From the NCBI GenBank assembly GCA_030620095.1, contig JAUTXW010001345.1, positions 509,001 to 573,000 on the forward strand: a stretch of 64,000 nt of DNA, in the 5' to 3' direction. Of the stretch, positions 21,779 to 34,194 are shown one piece after another. Source of the DNA: Kuschelorhynchus macadamiae. Lineage: Eukaryota; Arthropoda; Insecta; Coleoptera; Curculionidae. Both the position numbers and the translations under genes were made by a program. Under the pieces are notes generated by a model. It worked only from the letters and a program-made list of their open reading frames with translations, ran no database searches and was not told the DNA's origin. Position 1 is the stretch's first letter. Every line of letters begins with the position of its first letter.

Positions 21779-22966
21779 CAAAGGCACCGGTGAACTACAA
21801 ACTTTCGCCCCCCCCCCCCGCAGCTTTCGATACGCATGATATGCTCTTATATAATCCATTTTAAAACCAAAGAAACTTCTAATTTTGTCTGAATAAACAC
21901 TAATTTAAAAATAACGCAATACACATAAAAACAAATATACCTAACAAATAAAAATTAATAACAGTTTTTTTTCTAGCTTTTCTTTCCACAAAATCAGTAA
22001 TAGCCTGATTTATATTGAGGTCTCTTGCCCAGTCATTTTGTATCGCTAAGAGAGACAGAGTCTAATCTCTCCTGAGAAATACTATTTCTAAGATAGGTTT
22101 TAATAACTTTTAATTTTGAAAATGACTTTCCTTTCATTATTATCTATGCTTACAGTTAAAGTTAGATATAAGATTAACGCTTTGATTGCGTTAGGAAAGC
22201 TAGGTGCACATGTTGAATTTTCTCTTAACAAATATTTTAAAAGCTCAGTCATGCTTTGAATATTTTGATTTTGAATATCTCTACGTATTAATCTATTATT
22301 TCTTATGGCAACTAGTTCAAGGCCCAGGGATTCTGATTCATTAAAATCAATTTTGTAAAATTTTTGTAACTTATCCTCTTTTTTAAGAATATTTTCTGGT
22401 TTGAATAAAAAGAAAACAGATGGATTAAGAAAATTAAATATTTCATTTACGTGACAAAATTATTTAAAACAGCAACAGTTTATTTGAACGTTTATAATGT
22501 CTAATGTTGCACGAAATACACATACTTTAAACCTGTGTTCCGAATCTGAAAATCTAAAATCAGACCAAAATTCATCAAAATGCGATTTTACCTTTGGTAC
22601 TGTCTTGGCAGTAAATTGTGGGTTTATACCCCATTTCTGAGAAATTTTGATGGCTTCCTCTTTGAGTTCTGAATATTTGCCACTAGTTTTAACAAACATT
22701 CCATTGCTTTTTTTAAAAGTGTAACTACTTCATTTAAACTTCTAGCCGAATTTTGCATTACTTGTGACAAAATATTAATTTCCTGTAATATTGTGTCGAG
22801 AAATACACATAGAACTCAAAACTTTCAATTTAGTTGGTATATGTTTTACTAGATACAAGTAAAATTAGTTTAATTAGTTTTCCTTGGGATCCATTATCAC
22901 CGGGCCCTTCGCATCCGTGGGCCCCCACGCGGTGCGGGGGCTAGCGGAGGTGTAGTTACGCCACTG
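21779..22966 (-). mobile_element. Deleted hAT element
   Basis: Its 5' terminus on the minus strand begins CAGTGGCGTAACTACACC (ending at 22966), typical of hAT ends. A degenerate partner (CAAAGGCACCGGTGAACTAC) begins at 21779. I see no clean 8-bp target duplication. It encloses the C-terminal half of a transposase only. A C12 tract lies near 21810. Confidence 0.65.
21950..22880 (-). pseudogene. hAT transposase remnant (ZMYM1-like C-terminal half)
   Basis: The minus-strand reading includes KVKSHFDEFWSDFRFSDSEH, then after a frame change a hATC-type dimerisation segment with LYLTLTVSIDNNEGKSFSKL and KVIKTYLRNSISQERL. It belongs to the same broad branch as the relic at 3637-5390, but its sequence differs enough to be a different subfamily. 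The N-terminal two thirds are missing and the remainder is split between frames. Confidence 0.75.
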
Positions 22967-23340
22967 TTTATTCGCTTGTTTGACTTACGTATTTTTTTCT
23001 CATTTGTATTTCAGTTCTTTTTGTACCTAAATATTCTATAAGCCACCCTAAATATCTGTACTATAGAGGTTACATTTAATACAATTTAAATCTTTGCCCT
23101 ACCCAGATAATTTTGCTCGGTACGCTAATGGATATAAGGTTTAACAGAAGAAAGATGCAATGAGCAAAGTTTGGTCTAAATTTCAATATTTCAAAAAATA
23201 TGGCAATTATTCAAGTCTACACCAAATCTAAACTGGAAATTTCTGGTACGAAAGAAGAAAATATCCGCGTTGCTTAAACAAAATATTCTAAAGAGAATTG
23301 GACTGTTGTTGCAAGAATTAAGTAAGTTTTAATTTTATGT
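22967..23340. other. No gene recognised
   Basis: AT-rich spacer between the hAT relic and the LINE relic. Confidence 0.5.
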
Positions 23341-24960
23341 CTAATGCAGATTGGTCTTTTACTGATAATAAAAATATGAATATTCAATGCGAGTTCTCTC
23401 AGTTTGTTAATTTACTAAATGTCCGCTTGAATGAGGTTTTCCTCTAAAGAAGTATTATAATAATAATAATAATAATAAAAATAGGTCTGTGGTAACAGGT
23501 TGGTTTACACCTGAACTAGGTAAAACAAGAAGTGAGGTTCAACTCCTTTCAGAAATGCGTTATTCAAACCCTTCTCGTAATTTAAGGATGTACCGTAACA
23601 AATATAGAAATTATTATAGACAAAAAGTTAAAAATACAAAATTAAAAGCAAATAATTTATATGTAGACAGCTCTAATAATAAAAGTAACGCCTCCTGGGA
23701 TATTATTAACGTGAACCGTAAAACCAAAAAACAAAGATGCAAAACTGCAAATAAAAATAAGCTCAGAGAAATTTGATAATTATTTTTTAAATATTACAAG
23801 GAACACAAAAATAAATTGACCAAATAATAATTCATTTTGAATTAAATGATCTTTTTTCTAAAGGACAAGTAGGGTTTAGGAATGAAAAGAGTACAGTTGA
23901 TGCCATTATAAAATTAATTGAACATATTGTAAACTCTGTGGAAGATGGGGAGTAAGCTGGCTTGATAATGTGTGACTTAAGTAAAGCTTTTGACACAGTA
24001 TGTTTTGACATTCTCATTAACACATTATTGAATTATAGTTTCGACAAACCTAATATCAATCTCATCAAATTTTTTTAACTAACAGAAAACAGTAGTCAGT
24101 GGAGTATTTTCGGGTAAGGGTAATGTTGTTCGTGAGGTGCCCCAGGGGTCTGTCCTAGGGCCGGTTCTCTTCGTAATTTATATTAATGAATTGGAGGAAG
24201 CTGTTACTGAGGCCGACACTGTGCGATTCGCAGATGACGCTATCATCATCCTTTCTAATAAAATATTCTCAACTCTTCAAAATAATATGAACACTATTCA
24301 ATATCATTTAACGGATTGGTTTCCAAAGAATAATTTAGTTCTTAACCAACAGAAAACAGAACACGTGTTTGTCTCACATAAAATTCCGGCTTAGACATTT
24401 TAACTGTCCCTTGTATGTATTTTTTTTTGCAATGCTTAAAATATGTAAAACTGAATAGTGAAAATTTTAATAAACAAAAACCAGGCGCATTAACTATTAT
24501 GGAACTAGATTGAACGATAATTTAAGGACAAATTTTTTAAAATTGAAATCCAGCAAGAATGGTACAAATTATTACAATAATAAATTATTTAATGCATTGC
24601 CATTTGAAATTAGAGATTTGACGTTCAAATCTTCTTTATCAACAACAACAAGTTACTTGGAAGCAAAGCATTCTATAACCTGGATGAGTTCTTGAATTGT
24701 GATTTTAGATAATAAAACATTAAGTATTATATAGTTAGTCTAGCAAGGTGATCTTACCATTCATTTGTACCTGATTTAGTGATGTTATTGTTGTATATTC
24801 TGTTTCATGTTTATGTTAAAGTAAGTGTGAGTCGTGTGATGTGATACATACATAATTGTTTTAACAGTGTTTTTTTGCTTGGTTTTTTTTACTAAGCAAC
24901 CTGACATGTACAAAACATTTTTGTCAAGTACGAAATAAATTCATTGTTTCATTATTAAAT
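23341..24960 (+). pseudogene. Jockey/CR1-like LINE ORF2 remnant
   Basis: The pieces in order: a linker with VVTGWFTPELGKTRSEVQ and NASWDIINVNRK; after a gap, GQVGFRNEKSTVDAIIKLIE; LIMCDLSKAFDTVCFDILI; VPQGSVLGPVLFVIYINELE; the catalytic FADDA; NLVLNQQKTEHVFVSHK; and a C-terminal tail with KNGTNYYNNKLFNALPFEI. The RT segment before the GFR motif is deleted between about 23776 and 23830, and stops and frameshifts occur throughout. An (AAT)n tract at about 23458-23478 reads in frame as poly-Asn. The end near 24960 looks like a LINE 3' tail. Not functional. Confidence 0.8.
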
Positions 24961-25725
24961 TAGATCATATTTCATTAACAAATATATTCTAACTATGCGA
25001 AACTATTTTTTAACGTATATGTTCATCAATAAGAAAATGGAGATGTTATATGCTCTTTTTTTTGTGCGTAGAGGTTCCCTAAACTTCTTCTTTTATCCGT
25101 GCCTTTAGACGTTTTTAGGAAACTCATTTATCTATAGCCCCAAGCAATTTATTATCCTTACGTCGTTTTTCACTTATGAGAGTCTTAAGTGTTTCGATCC
25201 TTTAAACACTTAACTACGATTTGGTATTTTTTGCTTAACCTTTTTCTTGGATTGTTTTCTGCAGTATCGATGAGTTAAAAATGTCGTATGTGTTTTTTTT
25301 TGTGCAAATTCGTTTACATATTTTGAACAGGTTATAGAAGATTCGCCTAAGTAACCTAAATGTATATTGTCTAAAATTTTTTCGAGATTCTGCTTTGACT
25401 AATGGCCGAATGTTTTTTGGACTTAAAATAACTACTTATTTAGTCCAAGAAAAGGACTAGATGTTAAAATAGATTAATGGGTGGTTAAAGGTTGTTGTTG
25501 TAGGAAAAATTAAATGGGAACATGTCATGGGGCAGGTAATTATAGTAGATACTTGTCCCTTCCAGAAAATAACAAGTTGCTCCAAGAGGTCATTTTGAAA
25601 ATAAACCGTAAATTTCTGGTACATGTAAAATATTAGCTAACAATATATATGAAAATGAATAGCTAATTGACAATCCATTTCTTTTTATATACTACATTGT
25701 ACACCTTTTGAAATAAAAGGCATTT
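24961..25725. other. No gene; ends in a LINE-type 3' tail
   Basis: There is no supported ORF. The end (GAAATAAAAGGCATT followed by TTA repeats, to 25749) has the form of a LINE 3' end with a simple-repeat tail. Confidence 0.45.
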
Positions 25726-25729
25726 ATTA

Positions 25730-27690
25730 TTATTATTATTATTATTATGACTTGTTGTCTCACAGTATTCCTGTGGTTGTATTTTATACTGACGGGTTAT
25801 ACCAAGTCAGTACAAAACATAAAAATAAAGAAATGGAAAAAAAAACAACTATTGTGTATTAAGAAATAATCTAACTATGCTACATGTTTTCAAAATGACC
25901 GATTTCTGGATGTTCCTGTGAATGTCTGTATTAAGTCCTAATTGAGCCAAATGCCGTGTAAACGTTGATGGGGTGAGACCTGTTACTGATATGACGAGAG
26001 GAACAATGATGACTCTTTCCTGTTTCCACAGCCTTTTCACTTCCATTGCCAAGTTGTGTATTTGGCGATCTTCTCACTGTATTTCGCTTGGATGTTCTCG
26101 TCGTTGGGGACAGCCATGTCAATTAAATAAGACCTTCGCTGCTGAGTTGTGTCTCGCGGTGTATTCAGTTTCGGCCATTATTCTACATCCACTCGTTATG
26201 TGATCGATCGTTTCTTTCTGGTGGTGACATCTCCTACACCTCTCGTCTTCAATGCTTGTGTCCTTGATGATGTGCTTTCGGTAATTTCTGGTTGATATGA
26301 CTTTGTCCTGGATGGCAAGCAGGAAGCTTTCTATTTCAGGGAACAGCTGCCCTTCTTGTAACCACGTATATGAAAGCTTTTATGTATATGGTCTTGCTTT
26401 ATGTGGTATCTGTGTCTTCCGTGAAGTATTTTTTCAGACCAGGTGTTCATCTTTTCTAGTCGTGATTGGATGTGACTGTGTATGTCTGCTGCGTGGCTCG
26501 TTTGAGACAGGCCAAGCAGTGTATAATTCTTGTCTGCCTTCACTATTGCCTTGTTGAGGTTAGTTTGTTTGTTGTGGAAGGATTTTCTGAATTCGTAAAT
26601 TTGTTTTTTATTTAGCGATTGTATATCTATAATTCCCCTTCCTCCTTCTTTTCTCTCGAAAATGAGTCTTTCCTTGCATACGTTGGGCTGTAACTTCCTG
26701 TGTTTAGTGAATTCAGAGCGTAGGTGAATGTGAATGTTTTCTATGTCTGTGTGTGACCATTTAATGATACCAAACGAATACGTAAAATTAAGTATGGCGA
26801 AGGTGTTAATAGCTTCCGTTAGATTTTTGGAATTCAGTTTTGTTTTTAGTAGCTTCGTAAGTCTGGTTTTAAATTCCGTCTTGAGCTCTGATTCGATATG
26901 AGTGTGGTTAATTTTGGTGCTTTCATGGAAGCCTAGGTATCTGTACGTTTCTTGTTTGAGCACATTATCTATAGTTTAATTGTTGATTGTTTCCTCCGTA
27001 GGGTGGTCTTTCCACTGTCCCTTGTTGGTACGAAGTAGCTTGCATTTACTTATACCAAATTCCATGTTGATGTCCAGGGTAAAGATTTCAGTAATTTTAA
27101 GGAGTTCCTTTAGCTGTGCCTTTGTGCTTGCATATAATTTTATGTCATCCATGTACAAGAGATTGTTTATTTTGTGTAGGTTATTTTTTTGGTGTTTAAT
27201 TTGAAATCCGAAGTTTGTGTTATTCACTGTATTTGAGAGGGGATTGAGACAGAGGCAGAACCACAAAGCGCTGAGTGAATCTTCCTGCAACTTACCTCGT
27301 CTGATGTAGATCTCTTCTGTTTCGATGTGCTCTTTGTGTGTTCTCAGGTTGATTTTAGTTTTCCACGTACTCATGATTTGCGTAAGAAATTGCCTGATGT
27401 TTTTATTGACTTTATATAATTCTAGTACAAGCCAAGGTTAGCCAACTGTGAGGTATCGAATCAAAGGCTTTTTATATTCTATGTAACCAGTATGAAGGTT
27501 TCTATAATTTTTCCTGGTTTGTTTCATGATGACGCTGTCTATAATGAGCTGCTCCTTGCATCCTCGACTGTTTTTCCTGCACCCTTTTTGTTCTTCCGTT
27601 AGAATGTTTTTGTGTGCTAGATATTGTTCTATTCTCCTGGTAATTGTGGCTGTGTTGATCTTATATAGGGTTGGAAGGCACGTAATTATT
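25730..27690 (-). pseudogene. R2/R4-like LINE with restriction-like endonuclease, 5'-truncated
   Basis: The minus-strand order is: an RT part with TATITRRIEQYLAHKNILTE and EEQKGCRKNSRGCKEQL; then QEDSLSALWFCLCLNPLS; the catalytic YMDD (LLYMDDIKLYASTKAQ); EGGRGIIDIQSLNKKQI; and a C-terminal part with LAMEVKRLWKQERVIIVPLV and ILKTCSIVRLFLNT. That tail matches the restriction-like endonuclease region of R4/Dong-type LINEs, which nick the target for target-primed reverse transcription. Frames change around 27400, 26970 and 26300, and several stops are present. The 5' side ends at a trinucleotide array (27685-27760) and the 3' side near another (25726-25749). Confidence 0.8.
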
Positions 27691-27761
27691 ATTAATATTA
27701 CTATTATTATTATTATTATTATTATTACTATTATTATTATTATTATTATTAATAATAATAA
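27691..27761. repeat. (TTA)n microsatellite
   Basis: Trinucleotide ATT/TTA run with interruptions, at the 5' truncation point of the R4-like LINE. Confidence 0.9.
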
Positions 27762-28349
27762 GCTAATAAATATGCTCTATACACAAACGATGCTAGTAAA
27801 ATGACTCATGGAGAATTAGTCGAAAATGTCAAGCTAACAACTTACACCACACTAACCAAAGTTCGTTGCGGAATAGAAAGTCATGCGACATATTAGTTTT
27901 GCTTTGGTACAACATGCTGCCATCTAGTTTGTCATGTAGAACTAGAAATAACAACGTGCCCTGTGTAGCAATCAATCCCGGTCTCCCCTAATGTACACTC
28001 TTTACCACCCAAAATATACAGTAGAATTATTATATTTTATATTTTGTATATTCCAGCATTAGTGTTGAAAAAATTATTTCAACACTAGTGTTGAAAAAAT
28101 TGTTACCAGTTACGTCAGATGTGACATAGTCAAAAGACCATCGTGTTAAAAAGCATTTTTCAACACACGTCTTGTAAATATTTTTTCAATACGTATGTGA
28201 TATTTTGCACTTTCAGTTAACAGTGTGTTTTAAGTCAGTTTCGTAAGTGGTCGTAGGAAATAGTTATTTATACTATAAGGGTGTAACATTTACCAGTCGA
28301 GGACGAGTTTGCGCTGGGCGATAGCGAGGGCTGGCAAAAAAGTTAGAGA
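27762..28349. other. No gene; palindromic segments
   Basis: A palindromic block (TTCAACACTAGTGTTGAA, about 28078-28095) and an inverted pair GGGTGTAACATTTACCAGTC / GACTGGTTAATGTACTTACA (about 28279-28367) are present. The latter adjoins the Crypton-type element. Confidence 0.5.
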
Positions 28350-29798
28350 CTGGTTAATGTACTTACATCCCATAGAGTATATAACATTTTTTCCCCTCCC
28401 TGTATCGTATGTTTACAAGAAAACGCTGGATATATTTTTGGATTTTTATTATCATTACATTCCATAGCATTTTCATTAAGTTATGAAGGCAGCCGTGATC
28501 CGTTGCCAGAGCAACATAAGCAGTTTTTATTTTATCAACAACGTCAAGTTGACAATTCATAGCGAAAAGTTTTAAGAAAAATTGTTTGATTCTGTGTGGA
28601 CAAAATTGATGTTTCAGACATAGAAGAATCAGCGAATATTGCTTGTTTATCTCTACTACCGGAAAAGTCGAAAAAAAGGTATGAAGCAGCATATAAATCC
28701 TTTAAGAATTGGTGCCAAAGCAAGACGGCTACTGCAATCTCAGAAACCTTGTTTTTGGCGTATTTCCACGAAAAAAGTGCTGTATTGAAGTCCCCATCAA
28801 GCTTATGGTATGAGTATTCGATGTTGAAGTCCACCAGAGGAAAATATAGATATTTCTAAGTATCCAAAACTTCGAGCATTTTTGAAAAGAAAAAATGATG
28901 GTTATAGACCCAAAAAATCGAATGTGTTTGACAGGGAAGATGTGAATAAGTTCATGCCCCCGATGATACATATATACTTATTGATGAAGGTCGCAATGGT
29001 ACTGGGAGTTCCTGGAGCGTGCCGTTCTAATAAACTCTGTGAAATGAAAATGGACAATGTTAAAATAAGTCAAGCAGTCATAATCGTGACCATTCCTGAC
29101 TCCAAAAATGGAATGTCACGTAAATTTACAGTGACAAAAAGTGACGACACTCAGGTTTGTCATTTCAAAATACTTCAAAAGTACGTTGATACTAGATCCC
29201 ACATGACGACTATTAATCCGCGCTTCTTTATGCGATATCAAAATTAAAGGTGCTTAAACCAGCCTGTCGGGAAAAATACGTTTTCGTCAATTCCAAGTAA
29301 AATTGCGAAATTTCTAAAGTTTGAGAACTTCAAAATGTATACTGGACACTCTTTTAGAAGAACGTCGGCAACTTTATTAGCAAATACTGGAGTTGATGTA
29401 TGAGCTATCAAGCGGCATGGTAGATGGAAATCCGCTACTATTGCGGGAAGTTACGTAGCTGAGAGCCTCAATAATAAAAAGGAAGTAGCGAATAAAATTT
29501 TATACAATAAGACCCAGCCAGAAGTCTCTTGCAGTGCTTCAACAGTGACAGAAACATTGGTTAGAAATGAAGAATCTGTGGGGTCAGAAAATGTAATACA
29601 CATCGTGAAGAAACGAGAAAACGTGTTTCCAAATTTTGTTAACAATGTGAATAATTGTAATAATTGTAGCATTAATTTTCATTTCAATTAATATCACCGG
29701 ATTTTTGTAATATGTTGATGAAATGAAAAAAAAAGTTAAAGCTACTTATAATAATTTTAGATTATTATTTCCCTAGGGATGTAGGTTGACTTACATCC
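28350..29798 (+). mobile_element. Crypton-type (tyrosine recombinase) element
   Basis: It contains a single tyrosine-recombinase pseudogene. The direct 10-mer ACTTACATCC occurs just before it (28361-28370) and just after it (29789-29798). Short direct repeats of this kind would fit recombinase-mediated insertion. There are no long inverted ends or LTRs. The borders are inferred from the 10-mers and are approximate. Confidence 0.65.
28596..29691 (+). pseudogene. Crypton-like tyrosine recombinase, broken
   Basis: The N-terminal SAM-like part has KKRYEAAYKSFKNWC. The catalytic part has the first arginine in GVPGACRSNKL, the H-x-x-R box in YTGHSFRRTSATLLA, then KRHGRWKSATIAGSYV with the candidate nucleophilic tyrosine. 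These are the R, H-R and Y residues of tyrosine recombinases that cut and rejoin DNA through a 3'-phosphotyrosine. The family is common in insect genomes as 'KIAA1958/Crypton-like' proteins. Lesions: a frameshift near 28835, a second near 29247, and an in-frame TGA at 29401-29403 just before the AIKRHGRW segment. The catalytic residues themselves are preserved. Confidence 0.82.
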
Positions 29799-29915
29799 TA
29801 TTGTTAAGGGCAACCAATACCTTGTTGAGTAACTTTCACTTACGTCTGTCAAAGCAGTGTCAAAATAGGTTGCTTACGGTACAGGGGGGGATGGAAATTA
29901 CATTTGCATACTTAA

Positions 29916-30625
29916 GCCGGCGTCCCATCCATCCTAAATCTCCATTTTTCTTCCGAATCTTTGAAGATTAATACGATGTCGTATGCACTTAAAATATTTT
30001 TAACATTTTCCGACATCGGATTTGTGTTACCCTCACTTTCTAAAGTTATGTTTGGTTGGATTATTGTTTCTTTGAGATTTTGATTACAGATTTAAAAATG
30101 AACATTTCATAATTACGACTAGCAAGGCGTCAATATAGACGCAATATTAACAACGTGTTGCTTTTATACCTGCTATATGTGCTAAAAGTTAAAAAACGTC
30201 AAAGATTCTTGATATGAGACATTTTTAAAAACAGGAGAAGGGGTTTTTTATAATTTGTTAGAAGAAATGAGATTAAAAGATTAAGAACAATACCTCAATT
30301 ATCGCAGAATGGCGAGCGATACTTTCCAAAAATTACTTCATATTGTGGGAGTAAGGCCGTTCGACCTCTTGAGAAGCGTCTTTGTCTTCAAAGTCCATTT
30401 TACACTTAATGAAGATTTGAAAATATAAGTTTTAACCTTTTCTTTCATCATTGGCAATATTGACATTATCCATCTTTTGTCGAAAAAGAAATGTCAACAT
30501 CAAATGTCATTTGAGTATTTGAGATATGAAAATTCGGATTTATGGGACTTGAACAATTTTTGCGTACGAGACCTGATCAATTTTCGAAGGACGGACGTCG
30601 TATAAAGGATGCATGGGACGCCAGC
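29916..30625. mobile_element. 710-bp MITE
   Basis: The inverted ends are GCCGGCGTCCCATCCATCC (from 29916) and the complement of GGATGCATGGGACGCCAGC (to 30625). The flanks are CTTAA on the left and TTTA on the right. The interior has no coding potential. The TTA/TAA-like flanks would fit a PIF/Harbinger-type target, but this is uncertain. Confidence 0.65.
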
Positions 30626-33090
30626 TTTATTCCATTTATGCGAGACCTCCAGTATTCCGTGAGTAGGCTATGATCGCGCGATCGCACGTCAACAGCTGTA
30701 GTCATAGCAATTGTCAAATATAAAATATAAACAAACTTTTTCGACTGGATAACAAGAAGTTTTAGTGAATTGTAAATTTCATTATTCGAAAAAGTATATC
30801 TACAAATTTAGGAAAATTGTCATGTGATAGTGGTCGTAGGTAAATTATGGTAGGTGTTATATAGTTTTATAGCACGTATTACGTAATATACTATTACATT
30901 TGACAATGTTCGAAGAAATTCCCGTGATTTTGATTCTAAACGATGTGTATTAAGGGCCCAAATTTATGCAGAAATTAGGGACAATGATTATTCGCCAAAA
31001 TTATAAAAATGCCTGGAATCCAGTGAAAACGAACTTAAAATTTGGACATTTATTCTTTTTAGTTTAAGACTTTTTTATTATGTTTTCACAACAGGTAACA
31101 GCGTCCTTAAAAATGTAAATACAAACAAGGCCATGTCACTGTCCGAGTGTCACATGGTTGCCAAATGTTGCACATCTATTTAGAATAGTTGTAGTTGATT
31201 TAATTGGTTCTATTACCGATTCAACTAAACATTTATTACTAACGAATACTAATTGTAAGTTTAAATATTCTAGATATGAACTGCTATAAATAATATTCCC
31301 TTTCAAACTTTAATTTGTAACAGTTGTCCAAATTTGTGAATAAAACTTAACTTTTGAAACCCTAGTTTGCGCATGTGGAGATTCGACAACTCCGTTAACA
31401 TTTTACAGATGCTTCACTTATTGGCAATAACTATCATGATTATATGGCCATAACGGTCATTTGAAAGTAACGTTTATGAAAATTTAAAGACGGATATTTC
31501 AATTACGAAACACGATATCGGAATGCGGTTCTTGGTGTTCGTTTGGCCGATTTGTTGGATTTATGATTCTACCTGCATAACTGCAAATGCCTACAAAACA
31601 TAATACCCACAGGGCGTGAAATAAGCATTTTTTCAAAAGTTTTTTAACGCCTAAAATTCTCAAAATATTTTTTAATTTTTTTTTTCTGACTGACCTTCAG
31701 CAAAATACAAAAAACAGTTTTTAGCTATTTTTGATATAGCCTCGTATTAACAATGGAATTAAGTCAGTGTAAAAATCTAGTCCATTTTTGCTTAAACCGG
31801 CGTTTTCGCGTCGGAAACACGGTTTTCCATTGATCAAGTTGGAGGGAAAATCAAAGTTGACGACAGTGAGGTTAAACGAACATAATCTTGCTTTCTCTAA
31901 AACCCACGTCGCGAAAATTTGCTTATAGAGGAAAATAAAGGATCTTAGAAATATATTGTTTTTGTAAAAATATTATGATATTTGTAAGGATCTGGATGTG
32001 TGTTTTTATGAGTCGGAGGAGGAATGCGACTTACAGTAGCAAATACAAGTAGAAACGAATTTGAATTGAGCGTATTTTCAAACGATTTACAAAAAAATTA
32101 TACTTACTCCCGATTAATACATTTATCTGTTTTGAGCTTACATAGCATTTAGTAAATATGGATTTAAAAAAAATAGTATGTGCATCTCGTAAAGAAAAAG
32201 TATGTGCATCTCGTAAAGAAAACATTCTAGGGTTCTTGTATCTACAATATATCCACAGTCGCCCGAGAATAGTCTACTTTTCTTACTAGTTACACAATAC
32301 ACTAATATTACTGGTTTCATTTCTATATTTAAGATCCACTGAATTCCGGAAAATAGAATTTTTGAGTGCAATTTTCATTTTATTGCTTTTAAATTTAAAA
32401 AATGATATTTTGCAGATAACCATTTTTACCTGTCAGGCCAGTATTATTCCTATTTTAAAATTTATTTCAGTTTGGTATAATAAATTTTGCAATAATTAAA
32501 ATGGAAAAAACAAATTAACAGCAATGAAAAATGGCTCCCGAAAAAGTAATTTCAGTTTTAGTAGTCTTGCTTTATACGTACATTTTTAATTAAAATTGTC
32601 TGTTTTATACATTTCCTGCTGTATACGAGACAAGTCGGAAATTATATGAATTGAGAGAATTTTATTTCAAATGGTGTTAAAATAGGTTCTCTAAAAATGT
32701 TAGTAAAATAAATTAGTTTGATGGTGGTGAACATAGTGAATCTAGAGGAACCCGCCTTTGTTTTTGAGATTTTCGGTACATACGGATTGGAAAAGCTTTA
32801 GAAATCATGTAAAACGAGATTATATCAAACAAATAGCTGCAGCTCACCATTACAAAATAAAATCAAACATTTATTGCACAAATTTCACCTCTACAACACA
32901 CAGGACCCATAGATTCGCCAAATAAATATGGTTTTACTATATTCAGTAGCCCTGTGGCACTCCGTATTCAAAACTTTTTAAAAAAAGTTTATATTACAGT
33001 AACTTTTAAAAGTAACAATATGATATGATGAGGTATCGTTTTAATAAATAATAAAATTTAAACTGTTATTTTATTATTATATAGTATTTA
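30626..33090. other. No gene recognised
   Basis: AT-rich. Only a short tandem duplication (32175-32222) stands out. No ORF has family resemblance. Confidence 0.5.
32175..32222. repeat. 24-bp tandem duplication
   Basis: The unit AGTATGTGCATCTCGTAAAG plus AAAA occurs twice in a row, exactly. Confidence 0.9.
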
Positions 33091-33099
33091 TAAAATTGT

Positions 33100-33412
33100 T
33101 TGTCAACATATATGGGTAAAAACTTACAGAAATTTTACAACGAACAAAAAAACAAACACCTAAAGCATATAAGAAATAATTCCGGAGAATCCCTTTTTGC
33201 AAAACATATTTTGGAAACGAATTATTCTTTTCATATCGAAAATAATTCTCGAATATTACATATCTGCCCAAAAAAACCTCGCAATTCTAAGGCATAACAA
33301 AAGAGAACGACTAAGCCTTAACGCACAACAAAACTTTGATACAAATTTTCTTATTCCTTGCCTTAAAAAAATTATCCAAAAATATCGTAATTATTTTAGA
33401 TAAGTTTGTGTT
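33100..33412 (+). pseudogene. Penelope-like element, C-terminal fragment
   Basis: The readings FAKHILETNYSFHIENNSRI and ILHICPKK match the region after the GIY-YIG motif of Penelope-like proteins. A frame change follows near 33290. It abuts an oppositely oriented fragment of the same family. Confidence 0.65.
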
Positions 33413-33429
33413 TTTTCTTGTACGTCGGA

Positions 33430-34190
33430 AGTGTTTTGTAATAATTAAATAATTATCATTTTTCCTTTCGCGGAGTTGGATTATTTTAATTGAACGCGTA
33501 ATATCTTTAGTGCAATAACCATTCCCTAGCAGAGTTTTGATGTTTCCCATGTTACGAAATCTTGATCAAAAATCGAAATGGCTCTAAATGCTAGTGAATT
33601 AACAACCGATTTATTTTGTGCCGAATGGTGATGTGAATTTTCATGTAAATATTTATTTTTATGAGTTGATTTTTTATACACAGAATGTCCTAATGTACCA
33701 TTTTCCTTCTTTGAACAAATACATCTAGAAAGGGGATTGTTCCATTAGACTCTATTAAGATTGTGAATTTAATATTGTGATGTTTTTGATTAATTAAGGT
33801 AGTTTAGAAATATGAACAGATTTTTCTCTCCATGAGGCGAAATAACAAAGATATAATCTACATATCTGTACCAGCTTTTAGCTGAGAGGATGTTAAAGCA
33901 ATATCCTCAAAGACCTCTATAGAGATATTCGCTGCCACAGGTGATAGAGGAGATTACATAGCTGCCCCTGACTCTCATGAGGTTTGTTTATAAAAAGTTC
34001 CTTGAAAAATGGAAGAAGTAGATGTAAGATAAGTTTCCACCAGATCTATTAATTTATTATCAAAATTGTTATGTTCCAATACGTCTGAAATAACGGAATT
34101 TGAATAGTTAACAGGAACATTTGTGCTTAGTGATTCTACATCTAAGTTGACCAAAATATCTTCGAGATCCAACAGAGATTTTTATAAACG
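33430..34190 (-). pseudogene. Penelope-like element, reverse transcriptase fragment (inverted)
   Basis: The minus-strand reading has LVNLDVESLSTNVPVN (compare SMDVVSLFTNIP in the intact family) and continues through degenerate palm sequence to GNGYCTKDITRSIKIIQL. Several stops are present. It is an inverted copy of the family fragment that starts at 34195. Confidence 0.7.
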
Positions 34191-34194
34191 AATC

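Noticed and set aside
27526..27804. Plus-strand ORF with poly-Ile tail
   Set aside because: It is the antisense shadow of the R4-like LINE running into the (TTA)n tract.
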